NCBI RefSeq assembly: GCF_040581485.1
Contig: NC_090130.1
Span: 24,467,418 to 24,531,417 of the forward strand
Direction of reading: 5' to 3'
Length of the DNA: 64,000 nt
Origin: Linepithema humile
Lineage: Eukaryota > Arthropoda > Insecta > Hymenoptera > Formicidae
Shown: piece after piece, positions 53,735 through 63,861 of the stretch
Layout of the letters: the number at the start of each line of letters is the position of its first letter
How positions within the stretch are numbered: position 1 is the first letter of the stretch
Made by a program: the position numbers and the translations under genes
Notes under the pieces: model-generated
What the model saw: the letters and a program-made list of their open reading frames with translations, nothing else
The model's database searches: none
What the model was told of the DNA's origin: nothing

Positions 53735-53983
53735 TCGTAATGTTCATGTATAATCTCCCATCATTTTCAACATGATTATTGGAAAATGAAAATAAAGATT
53801 CTGGTTTTGTCCATAAAATTTTATTTTAATTGCAAATCTGAGCGTGCCAGTCCTACGCGACATCATTAGCATCTTTGATTGTTTATAACTTAAAAACTAT
53901 TGTAGTCTTGATATTTTTGTATTAAGATTCTTTACTCTATTTTATCTTCAAAAAATACTATTAAAGTATTAAGCGGTAGTTAT

Positions 53984-53998
53984 GAGACACCCTGTATA
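53984..53998. other. Mariner-like terminal motif fragment
   Basis: GAGACACCCTGTATA resembles the inner part of TIRs seen in insect mariner-type elements (consensus ending in ACACCCTGTA). Only one end is visible, so at most it is a relic within the hAT element. Confidence 0.25.
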
Positions 53999-54333
53999 AC
54001 ATAATATTAAACTCTAAAGTATTAACTATCGCAATTAACGCATATTAATAATTTATAAATATTTAATGTTCTGATATTTTATTAATATCAATATTATTTA
54101 CTTTTTACAAGATCACATAAATCTCGAAAAAGCATTTCACGTTGTCATACGCAACAAGCGCGCAACGTCGCTTTGATAAAAAGGAGACGGAACACGTATG
54201 TCCACTCGCTTCTACAAACTGAACGACGAAGCGCACACGTACGTGTGACGTCACGATTCTCGTTTGTGTGCGTGCTTCCCCTACCGCGGTGCTCGGGTGC
54301 TGGCCGGCTCGAGTTTGCATCACTGTTTACAGA

Positions 54334-55689
54334 GGATTCATATTGCGTCCATAGACGTAGTAAATATAGACTGCATGTTCCCAATTTCTATACCTGAGCG
54401 GCGCGCGTATAGAGAACATTAGATGCCAACATCTAATAGCAAAAAGTGTTTCCTAGGGACCTTGTAAATAGTCTAATACTAGATTATTAAAAAAAAAATT
54501 TTTTTATTAAATATTAAATACTATATGTAGAACACAGTGTAAATCTTCCATTCAATAATTTCTGCAATTGATAAGCGTATTAAAATTATTGATTTTCTAT
54601 CATCTACAAATGTACATTTTTGATCCAATCAGATTCAGATTCAATCAGATTTATTTTTCTAGAAATCTATATACAAACCTATGCCCAATGTTTTTTTGAA
54701 CGCAACTACCGATAGCCTTTCGGGCTCTTGCACACAGAACGCGTAACGCGTTGACGCGTGGCCAAAGGCGACGTGCTAGCCAATCAATCTTTTGTTCTTA
54801 CGGTAAAGCTGTAAGTTGATTAGCTATTGCGTCCCCGCTTGCCACGCGTCAACGCGTTACACGTTCTGTGTGTAAGAGCTCTTACTCTCACTCCTCCCCA
54901 ATTGTTTATTCACTTCCTTTTCTTCGTGTGTTGGCAGATATACCAAGATATACTTTACTTGTGTGCTAATTGGCGATAAAGTAACTCGAGTATTTCAAAA
55001 AGGCAATTAAAAGTAAGTAATTTATTACAAACATATTCTGGAACTGTAAATATTTTACATATTTAATTAAATTCATCTTTTTTTAAACTTGAGTTCTATC
55101 ACGTCGCACGTGGAATTTAAATATTCGTGTTAGGTCAATTCAACCGTTTCTTTACCGGTTTACTTCTTTTTCTTACAAAGAATAAAAGAATAAGCTTATA
55201 ATTATTTAAACACATATAATGTAATTATATGTGTTTATAATTATTTGTTGTTTATAATTAAGTTTGAAATATTTAATATAAAACTGATAATCGCAAATTC
55301 TTTGTTCTCAATAAAAATTGGTCTGAAAAAATTCTAATTTACATAATACGGTATCATGGATGTATAAAGTCGTTAAATAGTTTTCAAATATCCTAAAATA
55401 AAATATATTATAGAAAAAGAAGAGTAGTACTAAAAAAAGCACACATGCTCACACATATTCATATTAAAAAACAAGACTACTAAGATTACAGAAGAAAATA
55501 ATGTATATATTAAATTTTTTTTATATCTTATATTATTATATAAGATCTATCTTAATATATTATATTTTTCATATGAATTTATTTAATTTCACGTTTTAGC
55601 ATCCTTAACTCTAATTTTCATATTGTAACAATCTTAATAGTTCTAGTGTTACAGTTCTTTAATAATCTTAATGCTTTTAATTATTATAG
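54334..55689 (+). promoter_or_regulatory. Promoter, noncoding exon and 5' UTR intron of RBM34-like copy 1
   Basis: Counterparts exist at about 58650-59896 and 62740-63847. A conserved segment ends in GGCAATTAAAA followed by the donor GTAAGT at 55013. The acceptor TTATTATAG ends at 55689, 13 bases before the start codon. The first exon is therefore noncoding, with a 677-base intron. The promoter of copy 1 contains an inverted-repeat element (54724-54879). The start of transcription is not defined by sequence alone. Confidence 0.6.
54724..54879 (+). mobile_element. MITE-like inverted-repeat element in the copy 1 promoter
   Basis: A 156-bp segment with ends GCTCTTGCACACAGAACG and its reverse complement. 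The arms extend about 35-60 bp with mismatches. It contains repeated ACGCGT sequences and CCAAT in both orientations. The third unit of the array lacks it at the corresponding site (63,050-63,085). No clear target duplication is visible. Confidence 0.7.
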
Positions 55690-55702
55690 CAACTTAGAAA
55701 CA

Positions 55703-56392
55703 ATGGGTAATAAAAAGAAATCAGCACAAAATCCAAATGCAGTTGCAAATCAATCGATGGATGAAATAAAAAATGGTTCAGTAAAAAAAAACAAGAATTC
55801 CAAGTTGAAAAGTACATCTGGAGGCAAGACAGCTTTGATTAACAATTCAAAAATACAAAATAAAAATCAATCATCTCAGAAAAATCTCCAGAATATTACT
55901 GATGCAAAGAATAATCAGAATTTACTTCAAAATAACAAGAAAGAATTGAAAGAACAATATTCTCTGAAAGGAAAAGGAAAGGTTTCAAATCAATCACAAA
56001 ACAGACCAGTCAACAGGAAGATGACAGAAAAGGAATTAGAAGTTGATGACTCTGAGTCATCGGATTGGCAAAGTATGGAAAGTGAAGTTGATGATGTTTC
56101 AGATATACATAAGAAGAGTTTAGCAGATGAATCAGAGGAGGATGATGAGGATTCTGAAGAAGAAGATGAAGATGACGAGAGTTGCGAAAATGAAGATGTT
56201 AGGGATGAAAGTAGCAGCGGAAACGATGAAGATGATGAGAGTTGCGAAAATGAAAATGTTGGGGATGAAGGTAGCAGTGGAAACGATGAAGATGACAAGA
56301 GTTGCGAAAATGAAAATGTTGGGGATGAAGGTAGCAGTGGAAACGATGACGATGACGATGACGACGACGACGACGACGATGACGACGACGAT

Positions 56393-56457
<65 letters not shown>

Positions 56458-57533
56458 CGGCGACGACGACGACGATGACGATGACGATAACGATAATGAT
56501 GATGATGATGATGATGATGAACAAGAAGAAAAAAAAGATATAGATGAAATGGAAATTTGTAATGATATAGAAATGCAAACGATTGGAGACTGCATCATAA
56601 GAGAGACGTACAAATTTAGGAAATATTTTTCCGTCCCTGATGAAGTGGTTAATAGAACAACTATTAAAATTGAACATCTTCCCAAGACTATAACTGAAGA
56701 AGAAATAAGAACAAAATTTGAAAAGTTTGGTTCCATTAAAAACATATGCTTGAGAACAAAACAAAAAAGTAAAAATAAATTTAATATAAAACGTCCAAAT
56801 AATCCACTCGGTGAAGTTTCAGCATGCATTGAATATGATAGTCCAATATCTGCCAGAAGGGCATTTAGCATGCATAGAAAGCTATTTGGAGGAAATACAA
56901 TAAACGTACAGTATATGGATAGATTCTACTTAGCCCACCCATTTGATGGTAGTAAATGTGTATGGATAAGCAATCTGATTCTTGGTATGTATAACAAATA
57001 TATATTTCACAAATATGTATTGTGGATTATATAGTAAGAAAACTAATAATTGATTAATTGTGAAAATTTCAGGTGCAGATAACGCCTCTCTTTGGAAAGC
57101 GTTTCATAAATGTGGAGAAATAGAATATGTACATGTATTTCGAAGTCACATTTCAGGATTTGGCCATGGGTTTGCTTATGTTGTTTTTATGAAGAAAAAT
57201 GCTGTAAATGAGGCTGTAAAACTAGATGGAACTATGATTCTGGATCAGCAAATAAAAGTAACCGCATGTTGTCCTGAGAAAGTAAAAGATAGAAAAGGTC
57301 AATTAAAAAAAGCTAAAGAAATAAAGAAAGTTTTAGTTAAAGACACAGAAAATTTACAACATAAAAGCAATAATAAAAATCCACCTAAAAAATTCAAGAA
57401 TAATTCGGGAAAAGCTGTAGCACGTAAAGTAAGTGTTTTATTTTTTTTTTTTTGTAAAATTGTTTTGATAAAAAGAAAATTGGTGTTTTATATTTTACGA
57501 TTTCTTTTATAGGCTAAAAATAAAAAACAATAG
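55703..57533 (+). CDS. RBM34/Nop12-like RNA-binding protein, copy 1 (552 aa)
   Basis: Exons: 55703-56984, 57073-57428 and 57513-57533, all with GT-AG introns; a noncoding exon precedes. RBM34/Nop12 proteins are nucleolar factors of large ribosomal subunit assembly. The N-terminus (MGNKKKSAQNPNAVAN) is Lys/Asn-rich and disordered. Residues 157-216 are three 20-residue repeats (DDESCENE...SSGNDE). A poly-Asp tract of about 50 residues follows. RRM1 spans about 319-406 (TTIKIEHLP; a long basic loop before the degenerate RNP1, as in RBM34). RRM2 spans about 418-494 (CVWISNL; HGFAYVVF as RNP1). It ends ARKAKNKKQ. Beyond the stop, another frame reads GQKANIKQKKNKK, a lost basic C-terminus. The annotated start follows the acceptor at 55689 and matches the other copies. 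Confidence 0.8.
56171..56520 (+). repeat. 60-bp tandem repeat (x3) plus GAC/GAT tract in RBM34-like copy 1
   Basis: Three in-frame 60-base units (56171-56230, 56231-56290 and 56291-56350) code for near-identical 20-residue acidic blocks. A GAC/GAT tract coding for almost pure Asp follows, with one Gly-Gly and two Asn. Copy 2 has nothing comparable, so the expansion arose after duplication or was lost there. Confidence 0.93.
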
Positions 57534-58252
57534 ATACCTCAGAAAAGTAATGTTAAAATAAAGGCCTTGTAGAAAAGAAATCGACACCATTCTAGGAGGA
57601 CAAAAAGCTAATATCAAACAGAAAAAGAACAAGAAATTCAACAAGCAAAAATGTAAATGAAGGGAAAACTGACAACTAAACCAAATAAACCCATAAAAGT
57701 GTAAGTGAACAATGTTATGATACATTTGATAGTTCATAGGATACAATTAAGAAATATACTCAACATATGACTCATAACGTTCATTTACTATAAAAAAAGT
57801 AAATTTTTGCTAGTGTTTTATTCAAAAGTTTTACAATAATACATGAATTATTTTATATATAAAACAAAAATAAATTTGTAGCTTGTAGATAATTTTTTTA
57901 ATTATAATTTGTACCATTTAATAAATACAATATATATTTAGTAATAAAATTGCATTTTTTCAATTCTGCATGTTAAATTTCTGATCTCGCTATGTAGTTG
58001 GGGTAGTAAATTCTGCATATTGAACTCGCATTAGAGGCCAAAGCGTTTTGTGTAAAATATGCTGCATCCCATACATACAACACGACTGTATATATTGCAA
58101 TTAGCGCCTAGAACCAAGATTCACTTTTGTTTGGTAAACGGAATGGGTCTTTTATAATGTAACAGTCGTCTGAATCAACAAATTACTGAGCGAACGATGG
58201 GGTCTCGCGAATTTGTAGTCAGTATTCTTTCAAAGAACAAGAAGAACATAAC
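57534..58252. other. 3' flank of RBM34-like copy 1
   Basis: Contains the eroded former C-terminal coding sequence (57534-57660), then an AT-rich 3' UTR and flank with several AATAAA-like signals. It is closely repeated at 61590-62310. The right end is the duplication junction. Confidence 0.6.
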
Positions 58253-58640
58253 AATTTGACATCTATTTATTATTTCAATACCAAAAAGAACAGATATCAG
58301 ATATACACAATTAGATATTAAAATATTACTGATGCTTATTGACGCGTGTTTCTCGAAATCAAAGATATCGATTGTTAATCTTATTGACAGAGGATGACCA
58401 AATATAAAATTATTAACAATATAATTCAAATGAAATTTAGAATAAGGTATTTATTAGGATTTCTCTATTAATTTATATGAAATTTGCCTAAATCTTGATG
58501 TTCGTCCAGCATAATCCACAGGTCTGTTCGCGTTGCAATGTCGCAAATATACGTAACATAATACTATAGATTAGAACGTATTGAAGCGAGTAGAAGCATG
58601 TTGAGACATACGACGCAAAGAAACTTTATAAAACCGGGAA
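58253..58640 (-). pseudogene. Orphan copy of the TTLL12 5' flank (unit 2)
   Basis: Matches 52176-52490 upstream of TTLL12 but is not followed by the TTLL12 coding region. The splice donor of the TTLL12 5' UTR intron (GTAAGT) is changed and lost here. Any divergent transcription from this copy would produce noncoding RNA running into the 3' flank of copy 1. Confidence 0.65.
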
Positions 58641-58979
58641 CACATATTTACGGGGGAGCAAAATTACGTCTAATGTTTAATGTCCGATACGCTTCTAGTA
58701 GGGAAAAAGTGTTTTCTAGGGACTTTGCAAATAGTCAATTTGATTTTAAAATATTAATTTTTTTTATTAAATATATATAGAACACAGTGTGTAAATCTTC
58801 CATTGAATTTGTGTGATTGATAGACGCATTAAAATTATTGATTTTCTATCATCTACGATTAATGTATATTTTTGACCCACCAGTCGGATTTATTTTTCTA
58901 GAAGTCTATAGACGAACCTATATACTTTAGTGATTTTTTTGAACGCAACTGCCGATAAATCTTGGAAGGGGGAGGGGCG

Positions 58980-59127
58980 GTTCTTGTACACAGAACGCGT
59001 AACTTGGGGACACGTGGCAAGCACGACGCAATAGCCAATCAACTTACAGTTTTACCGTAATAACAAAAGATTGATTGGTTAGCACGTCGTCTTTGGCCGT
59101 GTGTCAACACATCATATGTGCAAGAGC
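58980..59127 (-). mobile_element. MITE-like element in the copy 2 promoter, opposite orientation to copy 1
   Basis: A 148-bp segment with degenerate ends (GTTCTTGTACACAGAACG and CATATGTGCAAGAGC). Its core matches the copy 1 element only when reverse-complemented: GCCAATCAACTTACAG here is CTGTAAGTTGATTAGC in copy 1. Confidence 0.72.
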
Positions 59128-59253
59128 TTTTACTCTCACTGCTCTCATTGTCAGCTTATTCGCTTTTCTCCGTGTTGTGGATGGATATAGTTCACTTGTA
59201 TATTAAACGGCGATAACTGAAGTATCTCGAGTATTTCGAAAAGGCAATTAAAA

Positions 59254-59896
59254 GTAAGCAATTTATTACAAATATATTCTGGAATTATGAATATTTTTAT
59301 ATTTAATTAAATTCGTCTCTTTTTAATCTTAAGTTTTATTACGTCGCACGTGGAATTTAACTTTAAATATTTGCGTTAGATCAATTCAACCGTTTCTTTA
59401 CCGGTTACGTTTGCTTCTTTTCCTTATAAAGAATAAAAGAGTACGCTTATAATTATTTGTTGTTTATAATTAAGTTTGAAATATTTAATATAAAACTGAT
59501 AATCATAAATTCTTTGTTCTCGAAAAAGATTGTTCTGGAAGAAATTCGGTACTTTATTCAATACACGTTATCATGAATGTATAAAGTCGTTAAATAGTTT
59601 CCAAATACCCTAAAATAAAATATATTATAGAAAAAGAAGAGTAGTACCATATCTTAAGAAAAATTAACAAAAAAGCACACATCCTTGAGACATATCCATA
59701 TTATAAAAAAACAAGTTAAGACTACTAAGATTATAAAAGAACATAATTCATATATTATTAAATTTTTTGTATATTATAAATATACTTAAAATCACGTTTT
59801 GTTATCCTTAACTTCTATTTTCATATTGTAACAATCTTAATAGTTTTAATGTTTCAGATGGTCCTTTAATAATCCTAATGCCTTTAATTATTACAG
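59254..59896 (+). other. 5' UTR intron of RBM34-like copy 2
   Basis: Donor AAAA|GTAAGC at 59254; acceptor ATTATTACAG ends at 59896. Same position and similar length as in copy 1. Confidence 0.6.
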
Positions 59897-59909
59897 TAAC
59901 TTCGAAACA

Positions 59910-61426
59910 ATGGGTAAAACGAAAAAGAAATCAGCACAAAATCCAAATGCAGTTGCAAATCAATCGATAGATGAAATAAAAAGTGGTTCGGTAAAAAAAA
60001 ACAAGAATTCCAAGTTGAAAAGTACATCTGTAGGCAAGACAGCTTTGATTAACAATTCAAAAATACAAAATAAAAATCAATCATCTCAGAAAAATCTCCA
60101 GAATATTACTGATGCAAAGAATAATCAGAATTTACTTCAAAATAATAAGAAAGAATTGAAAGAACAATATTCTCTGAAAAGAAAAAATGTTTCAAATAAA
60201 TCACAAAAGAAATCAACAACCCAACAAGCTAACAAGAAGATGAAAAAAGAATTAGAAGTTGATGAGTCATTAAATTATTACAAGGAAGAGGAAGTAAATG
60301 GTGATGTTTCAGATGGGAAAATGGTAAAAGGTAAGATAAAATCAAAAATTCAGAAAGATGATAACAACAATGACTGATTGTTTAGCATAGATGATTAAGA
60401 GAAAGAGTAACTAAATAGTCTAAATAGTCTAAATGTTCTAGATATACTTTTACCAAATTCGTCAAAGAAGAACGATAAGGATTTTGAAGGAGATAAAGAT
60501 GAAAATGGTGAGGATGAATTAAATTGCAAAAAAAGTGATGAAGAGAGGAAAGAGTTAAACATGCATAAAGCAAAACGTATTTTGGAAAAGGTCAATAAAG
60601 AAGAATATCTTTTACCTTGTCCTAATAAACGCGGAGAGATTAATAGGACAACTATTAAAATTGAAAATTTTCCCAAGGAAATAACCGAATTAGAAATAAA
60701 AGAAAAATTTGAAGAATTTGGTCCCATTAAATCCATACAATTCAAATTGGTTATGCCAGGCCGTTATTTTGATTTTGATGATATTAAATTAAAACATCCA
60801 TGTTATACATTGCCAGTGCATGTTACAGTATTTATTGATTATCATTGTCCATTATCTGCCGAAAAGGCATTAAGCATGAATGGAAAAATATATGAAGGAA
60901 ATTACATAATTGTATCCTATAAGAATAACATGAACGGTCCCTCGATTGATAGTGGTAAAACTGTAGTGCTAACCAATCTGCCAAAGAGTATGTATAACAG
61001 ATATGTTTTACAACTATATATTGTTGCTAATATAGTAAAAAAACTAATAATTGGTTAACTATAAAAATTTCAGATATGGATATCAACCCGATTTGGAAAA
61101 TATTTGAAATATGTGGAGACATAAAGTATGTAGATATATATCGTAATCGGATTACAGGAATTAATGAAGGGATTGGTACTATTTACTTTGCGACCAAAGA
61201 TGCTGCGAGTAAGGCTGCAGAACTAAGTGGAACTCTGATTTTTAATCGTCAAATAACAGTAGAACTAGGTTATCCTGCCGGGGCTCTCGAGCAATTGACA
61301 ATATATAGAACACAAGCAGTTAATCATTTCTTAACAAGTTATAAAACAGTCCAAAATATATTAGATGACAAAAAGTGGCGTAAAAAGGCACAAAAGGCAC
61401 AAAAGGCACGACAAAATTTGCAATGA
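59910..61426 (+). CDS. RBM34/Nop12-like RNA-binding protein, copy 2 (439 aa if spliced; possibly a pseudogene)
   Basis: Candidate exons: 59910-60330, 60442-60987 and 61074-61426. Read straight through, the region between the N-terminal part and RRM1 has three in-frame stops (about 60378-60413), though the frame is the same on both sides. A GTAAGA donor at 60331 and a TTCTAG acceptor ending at 60441 would remove exactly 111 bases including all stops. The product then reads ...MVKD-ILLPNSSKK... in frame. RRM1 spans about residues 210-300 (TTIKIENFP; a long loop with LKHPCYTLPVHVTVF). RRM2 spans about 313-385 (VVLTNLP; MDINPIWKIFEICGD; GTIYFATKDAA). It lacks the acidic repeats of copy 1 and stops early (RQNLQ). 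The downstream counterpart of the last copy 1 exon is frameshifted. It is either a working shortened paralog with a new intron or a young pseudogene. Confidence 0.62.
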
Positions 61427-62310
61427 TAATAGTGCATCTAAAAAGTTCAAGAATAATTTTAAAAGGAGATATAGCACATAAGGTAAATATTTGAATATTT
61501 AATATTTTTCGTAAGATGGTTTTGATAGAAAGAAAATTAGTGTTGTATATTGTATATTTGTATATTTGTGATTTTTTTTTATAGATGGAAAATGAAATGG
61601 AATATCTCAGTAAATTAATGTTGACCTCGTATAAAAGAAACCGACTTCATTCCAGGGTCAAAAAGCTAATGTCAAACAGAAAAAGAAAAACAAGACACTC
61701 AACAAGCAAAAACAGCAAATGATGAAAAAACTTGCAACTAAACTGAAAAAACCCATAAAAGTTTAAATGAACAACGTTATGATACATTTTATAGTTTATA
61801 GGATTCAATTAAGAAATATACTCAACATATGACTCATAACGTTCATTTAGTATAAAAAAAAGTAATTGCTAATATTGTTCTATTTAAAAGTTTTACAATG
61901 ACACATGAATTATTTCATATATAAAACAAAAATAAGTTGTAGCTTGTAGATAATTTTTTGTACATTATAATTTGTGCCATTTGATAAATACAATAACTAT
62001 TTAGTAATAAAGTTGCATTTTTAAAAATCTACATGATTAATTTTTGATGTTATGTAGTTGGAGTGGTAAATACTGCATATTGTATGCGCATTTGTGACCA
62101 AAGCGTTTTGTGAAAGATATGCTACATCCTGTGCATACAGCATGATCATATATATTGCAATTAGCATCTAGAACCAAGATTCACTTTTGTTTGGTAAACG
62201 GAACGGGTCTTTTATAATGCAACAGTCTTCTAAATCAATAAATTGCTGAGTGAACGATGGGATCTCGTGAATTTGTAGTCGGTGTCCTTTCAAAGAACAA
62301 AAAAGACAAA
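61427..62310. other. 3' flank of RBM34-like copy 2 with eroded C-terminal exon
   Basis: Bases 61430-61490 and 61580-61730 align with the copy 1 terminal coding region and last exon but are out of frame. The remainder is an AT-rich 3' flank homologous to 57700-58250. Confidence 0.6.
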
Positions 62311-62740
62311 AATTTGACATCCATTTGTTGTTTCAATACCAAAACGAACAAAGATATCAGATATACACAATTAGATATATATTAAAAAATAATTGATGCT
62401 TATACACGTATTTCTCGAAATCAAAGATATTGATTGTGACAGTCAATCTGTTGACGTAGAATGACCGAGTATAATATATTGATAATATAATATATTCAAA
62501 TAAAATTTAGAATATAAGGTATTCATTAGGATTTCTTTACTTATACTAAATTTGTCTTCCTAAATCTAGCATAATCGATAAATTTGTTCGCGTCGCAATG
62601 TCTCAAATATACGTAACGTAATATAAATTGAAGCATATTGAAGCGAGTATATAGGAGCATATTGGGGCATGCGACGCAAAGGATGCGAACAAAACCTTAC
62701 GAAACTGGGAATGGATGTTTACGGAAGATTCACATTGCGT
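62311..62740 (-). pseudogene. Orphan copy of the TTLL12 5' flank (unit 3)
   Basis: Matches 52176-52490 and 58253-58640. As in unit 2, the TTLL12 body is absent and the UTR intron donor (here GTGTATAAG) is not functional by consensus. Confidence 0.65.
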
Positions 62741-63847
62741 CTAATGTGATGGTCCAGGCTTGATGCTCGATATGCCATCTAATAGGAAAAAGTGTTTTCT
62801 AGGGACTTTACAAATAGCCAATTTGATTTTAAAAAATTAATTTTTTTTTAATGTTAAGTATTATATGTAGAACACAGCATACGTCTTTCATTAAATAATT
62901 TGATTATGCGATTGATAGGCGCATTAAAATTATTGATTTTCTATCATCTACGATTAATGTATATTTTTGATCCACCAATCAGATTTATTTTTCTAGAAGT
63001 CTACACAAACTGTACGTTTAATGTTTTTTTTGAACGCAACTGTCAATAGCCCTTACCACCACCGACGAGACCCTTACTCTCACTATTCTCAGCTTATCTG
63101 TGTTCTTTTCTTCGTGGCTGTAGCTCGTTTGTTGGCTTGTTTGTTAGCTCGTCTATTGGCTCGTCTATTAATCGAAAATAACTTAGGTAGGTTGAATATT
63201 TCAAAAAGGCAATTAAAAGTAAGCAATTTATTACACACATATTCTGGAATTATAAATATTTTACATGTTTAATTAAATTCATCTTTTTTTATACTTTATT
63301 TCTATTATGTTGCACGTGAAATTTAACCTTTAAATAATCGCGTTAGATCAATTTAACCGTTTCTTTATCGATTAAGTTTACTTCTTTTTCTTATAAAGAA
63401 TAAAAGAATACGTTTATAATCATATATTGTTTATAATTAAGTTTGAAATATTTAATATAAAACCGATAATCACAAATTCTTTGTTTTCAAAAAAGATTGT
63501 TCTGGAAGAAATTCGGTACTTTATGTACACGTTATCATGAATGTATAAAGTCATTAGATAATCGTTTCCTAATACCCTAAAATAAAATATATTAAAGAAA
63601 AGGAAGAGTAGTGCCATATCTGAAGAAAAACTAATAAAATAAGCACACATTCTTATATTATAAAGAATCAAGTAAGAGACTACTAATATTACAGAAGAAA
63701 ATTTATGTATTTAATTTTTTCATACCATATGAATACCTAATCTTACGTTTTGGCATCCCTAACTCTTATTTTCATATTGTAATAATCTTAATGGTTCTAG
63801 TGTTTCAAATGGTTCTTTAATAATTCTAATGCTTTTAATTATTGTAG
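62741..63847 (+). promoter_or_regulatory. Promoter, noncoding exon and 5' UTR intron of RBM34-like copy 3
   Basis: Homologous to the same interval of units 1 and 2, but the MITE-like element is absent near 63,055-63,080. The donor AAAA|GTAAGC begins at 63219, and the acceptor TATTGTAG ends at 63847. Confidence 0.6.
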
Positions 63848-63861
63848 TAACTTAGAAACCA

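Larger units (their letters stand above)
52465..54333. mobile_element. Non-autonomous hAT element with perfect 134-bp TIRs and 8-bp TSD
   Basis: The element is 52473-54325 (1,853 bp), flanked on both sides by TTTACAGA (52465-52472 and 54326-54333). The ends read CAGTGATGCAAACTCG inward, the usual hAT-type CAGxG terminus, and 8-bp duplications are the hAT hallmark. The terminal inverted repeats (52473-52606 and 54192-54325) are identical over 134 bp by eye. The uninterrupted target is present in units 2 and 3 of the array. No transposase frame exists, so it depends on an enzyme elsewhere. The TIR contains a full cAMP-response-type palindrome (TGACGTCA) next to CACACGTACGTGTG. Identical arms suggest recent insertion or arm-to-arm conversion. 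Confidence 0.9.

Noticed and set aside
55990..56871. 293-codon poly-Ser minus-strand frame
   Set aside because: Exact antisense of the Asp/Glu-rich part of RBM34-like copy 1.
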